Assembly (NCBI GenBank): GCA_958414155.1
Contig: CATYWI010000037.1
Span: forward strand, 1-8,190
DNA length: 8,190 bases
Source of the DNA: an uncultured Anaerotruncus sp.
Lineage (GTDB): Bacteria > Bacillota_A > Clostridia > Oscillospirales > CAG-272
Reading direction: 5' to 3'
Shown here piece by piece: positions 1 to 5,871 of this stretch. The position numbers and the translations under genes were made by a program. Within the stretch, counting starts at the first letter, position 1, and every line of letters begins with the position of its first letter. The notes under the pieces were generated by a model, which worked only from the letters and a program-made list of their open reading frames with translations, was not told the DNA's origin and did no database searches.

Positions 1-2
1 CC

Positions 3-56
3 GGCCGTGCCGCAGGTATTGCCGCGGCAGATGCGGGGAATAATATATCCGGGTAA
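3..56 (+). CDS. Possible 3' end of an upstream gene (cut by window edge)
   Basis: The third frame is open from the left edge and ends at TAA 54-56. It encodes an Ala/Gly-rich tail, GRAAGIAAADAGNNISG. Such small-residue helices occur at the C-terminus of FAD-dependent oxidoreductases, but 17 residues cannot support a family call. Frame 1 is also open, to a TGA at 106-108, and cannot be excluded, although its product looks less protein-like. The 140 bases between this stop and cmk contain no clear terminator. Confidence 0.3.
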   Translation, partial: GRAAGIAAADAGNNISG

Positions 57-132
57 TGATAAAACAGAAATGAAAATAAATGTATGTGCTGTTGTGCGTC
101 TGTATTGAACACACGCCGCTGCAGCCGTGATT

Positions 133-152
133 TGTAAACAAAATGTAAACAA
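133..152 (+). repeat. Tandem direct repeat TGTAAACAA upstream of cmk
   Basis: TGTAAACAA occurs at 133-141 and again at 144-152, an 11-base period close to one helical turn. It lies 46 bases upstream of the cmk start codon in an otherwise gene-free leader. A weak -35-like TTGAAC lies at 105-110 with no good -10 at normal spacing. The repeat could be a protein-binding site or chance. I see no established family match. Confidence 0.35.
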
Positions 153-197
153 GGCGGCGAATGTGCAGAAAAGCCTGCCGAAAAGGAGTCTTATATA

Positions 198-893
198 ATG
201 ATACGCATTGCAATCGACGGTCCGAGCGGAGCGGGTAAAAGCTCGCTGGCAAAAGGACTTGCCGCAAGGCTGGGGATCAACTATCTTGATACCGGAGCGC
301 TTTACCGCACGGTGGGATATGCGGCGCGTGAGCGCGGTATCCGTCCGGATGACAGAAAAGCTGTGGCGGATATGCTCGGCTCCGTCAGTGTTGAGGCGGT
401 CTTTGAAAACGGAAAGCAGATGATGTATCTTGACGGCAAGCCGCTCGGCGATGCGATAAGACAGCACGAGATATCATCATATGCTTCTGCCGTATCCGCG
501 ATCCCCGAGGTGCGTGCGTTTCTTCTTGAAACACAGCGTGATATTGCCCGCCGTGAAAGCGTGGTCATGGACGGCCGCGATATCGGTACTGTGATAATGC
601 CCGATGCCGATATAAAGATATTCCTTGTCGCTTCCGCCGAGGAGCGCGCCGAAAGAAGAAGACGCGAACTTGAGGAGCGCGGGATAAACGAGAGCTACGA
701 AAAGATCCTTGCCGATATCCGTGAGCGCGACCGGCGCGACAGCGAGCGCGATATCGCGCCGCTTCGTCCCGCGGAGGATGCGATAATGCTCGATAATTCA
801 GGCTTTACGCCGGAAATGAGCGTTGATGCCGCCATGCGGATAATCCGTGAACGCGGGATCGCCACTGAATGCGGGGAGGTCTCCGTAGGATGA
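198..893 (+). CDS. cmk: Cytidylate kinase (Cmk)
   Basis: This cytosolic enzyme transfers phosphate from ATP to CMP or dCMP, giving CDP or dCDP for nucleotide and phospholipid-precursor pools. The 231-residue length is normal for the bacterial family. The P-loop GPSGAGKSS lies at residues 8-16, followed by the family-typical DTGALYR at 31-37. The CMP-binding part carries MDGRDIGT, and an Arg-rich lid segment (RERDRRDSERD) precedes the C-terminal LDNS. The ATG at 198 is chosen because AAAAGGAGT at 181-189 gives a strong ribosome binding site with about 9 bases of spacing. The TGA overlaps the next start as ATGA, so translation is probably coupled to plsC. Cmk leading this cluster is common in Firmicutes. 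No convincing promoter is visible in the 141 bases upstream. Confidence 0.96.
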   Translation: MIRIAIDGPSGAGKSSLAKGLAARLGINYLDTGALYRTVGYAARERGIRPDDRKAVADMLGSVSVEAVFENGKQMMYLDGKPLGDAIRQHEISSYASAVSAIPEVRAFLLETQRDIARRESVVMDGRDIGTVIMPDADIKIFLVASAEERAERRRRELEERGINESYEKILADIRERDRRDSERDIAPLRPAEDAIMLDNSGFTPEMSVDAAMRIIRERGIATECGEVSVG

Positions 894-1522
894 AAAGCAG
901 ATTTTATGCCGTTGCGCACTTTCTTTTTGCATGGTTGGCGCGCGTTATATTTCTTGTTTTTCCGAAAGGAAGAAAAAACGAACCGCGCATTTCCGACGGA
1001 CCGTATGTTGTATGTGCCAATCATATGTCGGCGATAGATCCGATAATCATATGTGCGGCAACACGGCGTCAGCAGCCGCGGTATATGGCAAAAAAAGAGT
1101 TGTTCGGCGTTCCCGTCCTTGCACCGTGCATAAAAGCGCTCGGCGCTTACCCGGTGGATCGCTCGGGCGCCGATGCCGGCGTTGTGCTGAAGACCGTTCA
1201 TATGCTTGAGAGCGGCTATTCGGTCGGAATGTTCCCGCAGGGAACACGCCGCCCGGGAGTCGATCCCGCCACTACGCCCGTAAGAAGCGGAGTGGGATTC
1301 ATCTGTTCGCACGCCCATGCGCAAGTGCTTCCGGTGTATCTTAAGGTCAGGGGCAACAAAATGGGTTTTCTGCGTCCCGTGAGAGTCATTATCGGCAAGC
1401 CGATACCGTACGAGGAGTACACCGGCGGCGGTGAGCATGAGGGCGACGCCGCATATATTTCAAAATATATTTTCTCGCGTATATGCGAGCTGGGAAGCGA
1501 AAGTGCCGGAAAAGCAAAATGA
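890..1522 (+). CDS. plsC: 1-acyl-sn-glycerol-3-phosphate acyltransferase (PlsC family)
   Basis: PlsC-family enzymes acylate lysophosphatidic acid at sn-2 to form phosphatidic acid at the membrane face. The 210-residue protein starts with a hydrophobic N-terminal segment (about residues 7-24) followed by basic residues, consistent with membrane attachment. The catalytic HX4D motif is H45-D50 (NHMSAID). The phosphate-binding motif reads FPQGTR at residues 115-120 instead of the usual FPEGTR. The ATG at 890 is chosen over an in-frame start at 869 because it forms the ATGA overlap with cmk and has GGGGAGGT at 873-880. The gene overlaps the ispH-S1 start by ATGA at 1519-1522, so the three genes form one translationally coupled unit. 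The family assignment is firm; the exact acyl acceptor is inferred. Confidence 0.92.
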   Translation: MKSRFYAVAHFLFAWLARVIFLVFPKGRKNEPRISDGPYVVCANHMSAIDPIIICAATRRQQPRYMAKKELFGVPVLAPCIKALGAYPVDRSGADAGVVLKTVHMLESGYSVGMFPQGTRRPGVDPATTPVRSGVGFICSHAHAQVLPVYLKVRGNKMGFLRPVRVIIGKPIPYEEYTGGGEHEGDAAYISKYIFSRICELGSESAGKAK

Positions 1523-3579
1523 ATTATAAATTTGAAAAGAACTTCCCGGAGGGCGGATTCGTCCGCGTTGCCGGAAGCGCGGGATTTTGCTTCGGCGTCA
1601 GACGTGCGACCGAATGCGTCAGACGCGCCATAGAGGAAAAAAAGCCGGGCGATAAGCTCTTTACTCTCGGAAAGCTGATACATAACGACACATACCTTGC
1701 GCGGCTTGCAGCCCGGGGTGTTGAGGTGATATCGGAGGCGGATATACCCACAGCCGCTGCCGCGAGCGATACGTGCGGGGGCGAGACGACGGTTTTTATC
1801 CGTGCGCACGGTATCACGCGCGAGACCGAGGAGATGCTTGCCGGGGCGGCAATGGTCCACCCTCATTTTCACTATGTTGACTGCACATGTCCGTATGTCA
1901 GAAAGATACACCGCATAGCGGCGGAGAATTCCGGCGAGGGACGTGAATTTATACTTATAGGCTCTGCGGACCACCCCGAGGTGCGCGGGATAATGAGTTA
2001 TTTTACCGGGGAGAAGCACGCGTGTGCGACCGCAGATGAACTCCTTGCTTCCATTAATAATAAAAAAATGGTGAAGGATGTAAACGCGATTCAAATAATG
2101 GCGGCTCAAACCACTCAAAACGTATCCGAATGGAAAAAAAGTTTGAAAATTATCGAAAGGCTATGTACAAACGCGATAATTTTTGATACAATATGTAATG
2201 TTACGGAGACCCGGCAGCTTGAAGCCGAAAAGCTTGGTAGGATGTGTGACCTTATGATAGTTATCGGCGGGCAGGACAGTTCAAATACATCCAAACTTGC
2301 CGCGGTAACGCGCGCTGTCTGCAAAGACACCGTGCGTATCGCCGATGCGCGAGAGCTTGCAGGGATAACTCCGAACGCTCACCTTAAGGTGGGAATTGTT
2401 GCCGGGGCATCAACGCCCGACGACATAATAGAGGAGGTATTCAAAACAATGAGCGAAACCAAAATCGACAAGGTTGAAATCGAAGGAGAAAACTTTGACG
2501 AAATGCTCAACTCAGCGTTCAAAACTTTAAATACAGGAGACACCGTTACCGGTACAGTTATCGCCATCAGCGATCAGGAAATGAAGCTTGATCTCGGCGC
2601 CAAAGTCACCGGTATACTGACCGCCGATCAGACTACAGACGATGCTTCTGTAAAGCTGAGTGAGATGTACAAGGTCGGCGACACTATAGACGCCTTCGTC
2701 ATTCGCGTGAGCGATGTGGACGGATGTGCTATGCTGTCCAAGAAGCGCGCTGACCTTGACAAGAACTGGCACAAGATCGCAGAGGCGAAGGAGAACAACG
2801 AAACTCTTGAAGCCAATGTGACCGAGGCTGTAAAGGGCGGCGTCGTTGCTACCGTTATGGGCGCACGCGTATTCATCCCCGCCTCGCAGACCGCACTTCC
2901 CAAGGATGCTGATCTTTCTCAGCTCGTGGGCAAGAAGGTCAAATTCAAGGTCATCGAGGTCAAGCCTCAGGGCAAGACCGTTATCGGCTCCATCCGCGCC
3001 GCAGCAAGAGAAGAGCGCCGCGCTATCGAGGACAAGTTCTGGTCCGAGATCGAAGTCGGTAAGCACTATCACGGCGTCGTTCGCGGCATGACCGATTACG
3101 GCGTGTTCGTGGACCTCGGCGGTGTTGACGGTATGCTTCACAAAAAGGATCTTTCCTGGAAGCCCATACATAAGCCTGCCGATATCCTTAAGCTCGGTGA
3201 TGAGCTTGACGTATTCGTCAAGTCCTACAACCCCGAGAAGAAGCAGATCTCCCTTGGCTACAAGACCGAGGAGACCCATCCGTGGAACGTATTCAAGTCC
3301 AAGTATCAGCTTGGTGACGAGCTTGATGTTACCATCTCCAGCATAATGTCCTACGGTGCGTTTGCCCGCATCACCGACGATGTTGACGGTCTTATCCACG
3401 TGTCCCAGATCGCTCTGGAGCGCGTTGCCAATCCCGCCGATGTGCTTGAGGTCGGTCAGACGGTCCGCGTAAAGATCATAAAGATCGATGACGAACAGCA
3501 GAGAGTAAGCCTTTCCATTCGCGCCATCCTTGAAGAGGAAGCCGAGAATGCCGAGGAAGTTCCTGCCGACGCAGAGTAA
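1519..3579 (+). CDS. ispH-rpsA: Bifunctional IspH (HMBPP reductase) / ribosomal protein S1 fusion
   Basis: This 686-residue protein joins two normally separate proteins. Residues 1 to about 305 are IspH, the iron-sulfur enzyme of the last MEP-pathway step, which reduces HMBPP to IPP and DMAPP. The three cluster cysteines are C24 (GFCFGV), C124 (TCP) and C226 (DTICN). Substrate-site residues H55, H97 (AHG) and H152/E154 (HPEV) are present, as are the SSN and AGASTPD motifs. Residues about 338-407, 428-495, 512-582 and 597-668 are four S1 RNA-binding domains, followed by an acidic tail. S1 proteins bind mRNA on the 30S subunit, although Gram-positive four-domain versions have a less certain role. 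The ATG at 1519 overlaps the plsC stop. Its own ribosome binding site is weak (GGAAA), so it probably depends on coupling. The fusion is known from Clostridia and is not an assembly artefact. See the internal start at 2449. Confidence 0.95.
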   Translation: MNYKFEKNFPEGGFVRVAGSAGFCFGVRRATECVRRAIEEKKPGDKLFTLGKLIHNDTYLARLAARGVEVISEADIPTAAAASDTCGGETTVFIRAHGITRETEEMLAGAAMVHPHFHYVDCTCPYVRKIHRIAAENSGEGREFILIGSADHPEVRGIMSYFTGEKHACATADELLASINNKKMVKDVNAIQIMAAQTTQNVSEWKKSLKIIERLCTNAIIFDTICNVTETRQLEAEKLGRMCDLMIVIGGQDSSNTSKLAAVTRAVCKDTVRIADARELAGITPNAHLKVGIVAGASTPDDIIEEVFKTMSETKIDKVEIEGENFDEMLNSAFKTLNTGDTVTGTVIAISDQEMKLDLGAKVTGILTADQTTDDASVKLSEMYKVGDTIDAFVIRVSDVDGCAMLSKKRADLDKNWHKIAEAKENNETLEANVTEAVKGGVVATVMGARVFIPASQTALPKDADLSQLVGKKVKFKVIEVKPQGKTVIGSIRAAAREERRAIEDKFWSEIEVGKHYHGVVRGMTDYGVFVDLGGVDGMLHKKDLSWKPIHKPADILKLGDELDVFVKSYNPEKKQISLGYKTEETHPWNVFKSKYQLGDELDVTISSIMSYGAFARITDDVDGLIHVSQIALERVANPADVLEVGQTVRVKIIKIDDEQQRVSLSIRAILEEEAENAEEVPADAE
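2432..2451 (+). promoter_or_regulatory. Internal ribosome binding site and ATG at the IspH/S1 junction
   Basis: AGGAGGT at 2432-2438 is a near-perfect Shine-Dalgarno sequence. It is followed after 10 bases by an in-frame ATG at 2449-2451 (Met311 of the fusion). This is exactly where the IspH homology ends (AGASTPDDIIEEV) and the S1 module begins (MSETK). Starting here would give a free four-domain S1 of 376 residues, close to the stand-alone B. subtilis homologue YpfD. The GAG-GAG-GTA codons also encode conserved-looking EEV residues, so the match could be partly coincidental. Confidence 0.6.
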
Positions 3580-3589
3580 TTATTGACCA

Positions 3590-3628
3590 AAGGGGCAATT
3601 GAAAACCTGGTGCTTTCAATTGCCCCTT
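3590..3628 (+). terminator. Long perfect hairpin after the ispH-rpsA stop
   Basis: A 15-base arm at 3590-3604 (AAGGGGCAATTGAAA) is perfectly complementary to 3614-3628, with a 9-base loop. It begins 10 bases after the stop codon. The bases after it (ACCTTTAAT) are not a good U-tract, so this hairpin alone is a poor intrinsic terminator. It may protect the mRNA 3' end or act together with the second hairpin downstream. Confidence 0.6.
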
Positions 3629-3637
3629 ACCTTTAAT

Positions 3638-3670
3638 AAAAAAATGCCGGTCGAAATACCGGCATTTTTA
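3638..3670. terminator. Intrinsic terminator, probably bidirectional
   Basis: AAAAATGCCGGT at 3640-3651 pairs with ACCGGCATTTTT at 3658-3669 around a 6-base loop. A run of seven A (3638-3644) precedes the GC core and five T follow it, so it can work in both directions. On the + strand it ends the cmk operon. It ends only 15 bases before the next ATG, so the small gene downstream has little room for a promoter of its own. Confidence 0.85.
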
Positions 3671-3684
3671 TGTAGGTGATAGAA

Positions 3685-4169
3685 ATGAATTTAAGATCCG
3701 TATATGACAGCGTGAGCGCTGTGCTTGACGGGTACCTTGACGTCCTGCGCGAAGACGGCGGTCTGCTTTTCAATGTCAGAAAAATGTGCTGTTATTCGGG
3801 CGCGGCTTTTTGTCATACAAAAAGAAAAAAGAAGCTGCCGTCGCCGCGCATACCGCAAATTCCGCTTATACGGAATGCCGGGCGCGCATATGCGGTTACG
3901 ATCCGATGAATATGCTGCGCTCCGGCGATCTTATTTATTGCAGTCACTTTGTCTTTCTGAAATGCGGGGAAGAGATCAAGCGCATACTTTCACCCGTTGT
4001 TCTCAAAGTTGCACCCGGCTCTGACCGCGATATCATCGAATATTACATTTTATCCCCGCCCTCGCGCCGTATTTTGCGCCGCACGCGGTTGATATGCCGC
4101 TCAAAGTCGCCGCCATCGATCAGCTCCGCAAGTACGAGCTGCTCGAATGTCGGAACGGTGCAGGAGTAA
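3685..4169 (+). pseudogene. Unrecognised Cys-rich small gene split by a -1 frameshift
   Basis: I do not recognise this protein. Frame 1 starts at ATG 3685 (alternative GTG 3676), with TAGGTGAT at 3673-3680 as ribosome binding site, and encodes MNLRSVYDSVSAVLDGYLDV. The frame stays open to a stop at 3907-3909, but beyond about 3831 it turns Pro/Arg-rich and looks non-coding. Protein-like sequence continues in the -1 frame (EAAVAAHTANSAYTECRARI, then DIIEYYIL) to TAA 4167-4169. Joining the frames at the A-run 3825-3830 gives about 161 residues with seven cysteines (CC, C, CRARIC, C, C). No membrane segment is evident. Either an A was lost from the run, or the A_AAA_AAG heptamer there promotes -1 frameshifting. 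The last 127 bases lie opposite the 3' end of the MocR gene, so the true end may have been lost near 4050. No promoter is visible downstream of the terminator. It may be a decaying gene. Confidence 0.4.
3825..3831 (+). other. A_AAA_AAG slippery heptamer at the frame switch
   Basis: In the frame of ATG 3685, the codons AGA AAA AAG place A_AAA_AAG exactly in the X_XXY_YYZ register of classical -1 frameshifting, the same heptamer as E. coli dnaX. Slipping back one base continues at GAA 3831 in the open frame that runs to 4167. Downstream, ATTCCG 3859-3864 pairs with CGGAAT 3871-3876, and CCGCA 3853-3857 can pair with TGCGG 3891-3895. These structures lie farther away than the usual 5-9 bases. 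No Shine-Dalgarno-like stimulator is seen upstream. Confidence 0.4.
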
Positions 4170-5137
4170 AATCCCAGCTTCTCATAAAATGCCTCTGTCA
4201 GTCCGGACGGCAGGACCATGTAGCCTACACGTATCGACGGCGATATGGTCTTTGAAAATGTATTAAGATAAATGACATTACCGTCATGGGACAGCGCGAA
4301 AAGCGTTTCAAGCGGCTGAGAGGCTACCGAGAATTCCGAGCCGTAGTCGGATTCGATTATGTATCTCCCACTGCGACCCGCCCAGTGTATATATTCGTGT
4401 CTTTTGAAAGCCGAAGCTGTCACGCCGCTCGGAAAGCTGCGGTACGGCGTTACGTGCAGTACGTCCGCATCGGAGTCGGCGAGCGCATCGCTGTCAATGC
4501 CGTCCTCCGTGAGCGGCAGGAGCCTGTATTCCGCACCCGAGACACGGTATATGCGCTCTATTTTTTCGTATGACGGCGATTCGATGGCGTATATCCTGTC
4601 ACGGCCGAGCAATTCAGTGATCAATCCGTACAGATATTCAGCGCCGGAGCCTACGACTATCTGTGCTGCATCGACCCTTATTCCGCGGTTGCGGGCAAGA
4701 TACTGCCTTATCGCCTCGCGAAGCTCATCGCGCCCTGTGCCGGGCGAGCGTTCAAGTATCATGTCGCCGCAGTCGGTGAGCACGCGGCGCATAGTCCGGC
4801 TGAGGACGGATACGGAAAATTCCGGATAATCCGCAACATATGCGCGACGCGGTTCATGCGTTGGCGAGTGAGCTGCCGCCGCTGCCGCAAAGCCGTCCGC
4901 CGGGCGGAATATCACAAAAAATCCGCTGCGCTCGCGTGATTCCACATAGCCCTCGTCGCACAGCAGCGCATATGCGTGCTCTACCGTGACGGTGCTCACG
5001 CCGCATTCCTCGGCAAAAAGTCTTTTGGACGGCAGGCGGCTCCCACACGGATACAAGCCGCCGATTATGCCGTCCCTTATGCGGCGGTATATCTGAAGAT
5101 ATACCGGACGCTCGCTTCTGTTTATCACATACTCCAT
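4043..5137 (-). CDS. MocR-type GntR regulator with aminotransferase-like domain, C-terminally short
   Basis: MocR regulators join a GntR winged helix to a fold-type I aminotransferase domain that uses PLP to sense ligands. The 364-residue protein begins VYLQIYRRIRDGI and has the helix-turn-helix GSRLPSKRLFAEECGVSTVT at about residues 32-51. The aminotransferase-like part keeps the PLP lysine K296 (NTFSKT), a Pro-Tyr-Arg-Ser-Phe-Pro-Ser-Gly version of the usual HQFPTG motif, and IESDYGSEF (262-269) in place of the usual EDDYDSEF. Full-length relatives have about 450-480 residues. This one stops just after HINRVRRK, losing the small C-terminal domain that contains the conserved substrate Arg of GabR. 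The missing part is not found in the other two reading frames further downstream. The ribosome binding site is weak: GGAG lies 16 bases from the ATG. It is divergent from an ECF S component, which suggests a vitamin-uptake regulator of PdxR type. That is inference. Confidence 0.85.
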   Translation of the reverse strand: MEYVINRSERPVYLQIYRRIRDGIIGGLYPCGSRLPSKRLFAEECGVSTVTVEHAYALLCDEGYVESRERSGFFVIFRPADGFAAAAAAHSPTHEPRRAYVADYPEFSVSVLSRTMRRVLTDCGDMILERSPGTGRDELREAIRQYLARNRGIRVDAAQIVVGSGAEYLYGLITELLGRDRIYAIESPSYEKIERIYRVSGAEYRLLPLTEDGIDSDALADSDADVLHVTPYRSFPSGVTASAFKRHEYIHWAGRSGRYIIESDYGSEFSVASQPLETLFALSHDGNVIYLNTFSKTISPSIRVGYMVLPSGLTEAFYEKLGFYSCTVPTFEQLVLAELIDGGDFERHINRVRRKIRREGGDKM

Positions 5138-5194
5138 CTGGTTATATTATTTTCTCCGTTTCTGGCTATTTAACATCACCAGAAAATATTATAT
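5137..5194. promoter_or_regulatory. Candidate MocR operator: two direct boxes and one inverted box
   Basis: TCTGGTTATAT (5137-5147) is repeated as TCTGGCTATTT at 5161-5171, 24 bases apart in the same orientation. A third copy is inverted: CCAGA at 5179-5183 followed by an AT-rich stretch. The outer copies also form an imperfect inverted repeat, with TTATATTATTTTCT (5142-5155) matching AGAAAATATTATAT (5181-5194) at 12 of 14 positions. Direct-repeat plus inverted-repeat operators are typical of MocR regulators. The third box covers both promoters. Confidence 0.55.
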
Positions 5195-5197
5195 ACT
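5170..5197 (+). promoter_or_regulatory. Promoter for the ECF S component gene
   Basis: The -35 element TTAACA (5170-5175) and -10 element TATACT (5192-5197) are 16 bases apart, each matching 5 of 6 consensus bases. Transcription would start near 5204, about 27 bases before the ATG. The inverted operator arm (5181-5194) lies in the spacer and -10, so a bound regulator would be expected to interfere. Confidence 0.6.
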
Positions 5198-5216
5198 ATT
5201 GCCACGTTAAAATCAA
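5188..5216 (-). promoter_or_regulatory. Promoter for the MocR gene
   Basis: Reading the minus strand, TTGATT (5216-5211) and TATAAT (5193-5188) are 17 bases apart, a near-consensus sigma-A promoter. Its -10 shares bases with the -10 of the opposite promoter, so polymerase could probably occupy only one at a time. The leader to the MocR ATG is about 45 bases and contains both direct operator boxes, which suggests autoregulation. Confidence 0.6.
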
Positions 5217-5230
5217 GGGGGAATGTGATC

Positions 5231-5767
5231 ATGAGTTCCAAAATCAAAACAAGCAGCAGAATGACCGCGCTGTGGCTTTGCACCACTGCAATGTTTACGG
5301 CGCTTAATGTAGTTATGAGTTCCTTCAGCGTGCCGGTGCCGGGCGGGCATCTTTATTTGAACGATGTCGTCATCTGTACGGCGGCGATACTGTTCGACCC
5401 GCTGGCGGCATTTGTCGTAGGCGGCATAGGGGCGTTTCTCGGTGACCTGTTCTTTTACACTCCGCCGATGTTCGTCTCTCTCGTGACGCACGGACTTCAG
5501 GCGGTTGTCATCTCAGTCTTTGCACATTATGTGATGAAAAAACACCCGGTGCTTTCATCCGGTATCGGAGCAGCGCTCGGCGCCGTGATAATGGTCGTGG
5601 GCTACTCGCTCGGCAGAGCGTTTATTTACGGTACGCCGGAGCAGGCATGGCTCAAACTCCCGTATCAGATACTCCAGGCGACGGTCGGAGCGGTCGCGGG
5701 CATGGTGCTCGTGTGGAAATGCGGCCTCTACAAGCTGTACCGCAACTGGCAGGCAAAGCACCGATAA
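5231..5767 (+). CDS. ECF transporter S component (substrate-binding membrane protein)
   Basis: S components bind a vitamin or other micronutrient in the membrane and use a shared EcfA-A'-T energy module, which is not in this window (a group II arrangement). The 178-residue protein has a basic N-terminus, about six hydrophobic segments (roughly 11-32, 43-58, 59-76, 80-101, 106-127, 140-163) and a basic C-terminus. An AxxxA motif in the first helix (A20, A24) fits the S-component site that contacts EcfT. VPVPGGHLYLND and GGIGAFLGDLF resemble the pyridoxine/hydroxymethylpyrimidine-type families. ATG 5231 is chosen because AAGGGGGA (5215-5222) is about 9 bases away; GTG 5225 would be too close. 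Divergence from a PLP-binding MocR regulator suggests vitamin B6 as substrate. The family is well supported; the substrate is inferred. Confidence 0.85.
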   Translation: MSSKIKTSSRMTALWLCTTAMFTALNVVMSSFSVPVPGGHLYLNDVVICTAAILFDPLAAFVVGGIGAFLGDLFFYTPPMFVSLVTHGLQAVVISVFAHYVMKKHPVLSSGIGAALGAVIMVVGYSLGRAFIYGTPEQAWLKLPYQILQATVGAVAGMVLVWKCGLYKLYRNWQAKHR

Positions 5768-5831
5768 AGGCGTTGCTCTGTTTTTATACATCTTTTTGCA
5801 ACCAAAAACGACAATTCCTGCGCCGCGGTAC

Positions 5832-5860
5832 TTGAAAAAAAACCGAGTTTGGTATATAAT
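5832..5860 (+). promoter_or_regulatory. Promoter for nagB
   Basis: TTGAAA (5832-5837) and a perfect TATAAT (5855-5860) are separated by 17 bases, a strong sigma-A-type promoter. Transcription should begin near 5867, giving a leader of about 54 bases. The stretch 5768-5831 between the ECF gene and this promoter holds T-rich segments but no convincing terminator hairpin, so some read-through into nagB is possible. Confidence 0.75.
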
Positions 5861-5871
5861 TGTGTCAAGGC

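Noticed and set aside
192..198. TATAAT-like sequence touching the cmk start codon
   Set aside because: It would place transcription inside cmk, and no -35 element lies at the right distance. It is probably AT-rich spacer before the ATG.
695..1438. Minus-strand open frame of 247 codons opposite cmk and plsC
   Set aside because: It is antisense to conserved motifs of both genes, and its composition is typical of a non-coding shadow.
1216..2118. Minus-strand open frame of 300 codons opposite plsC and ispH
   Set aside because: It is the shadow of two firmly identified + strand genes, with no recognisable domain.
2527..3399. Long minus-strand open frame (290 codons) opposite the S1 domains
   Set aside because: It lies wholly opposite well-conserved S1 coding sequence, whose strong codon bias leaves the opposite strand free of stops. 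Its product resembles no family and it has no promoter or ribosome binding site.
3725..4024. Third + strand open frame (99 codons) across the split small gene
   Set aside because: It is Arg/Ser/Cys-rich with no ribosome binding site and fits neither of the coding-like segments.
5768..5831. Possible terminator after the ECF S component gene (T-runs near 5784 and 5796)
   Set aside because: Only a four- to five-base bulged stem (AGCA with TGCT) precedes the T-run, too weak to call.
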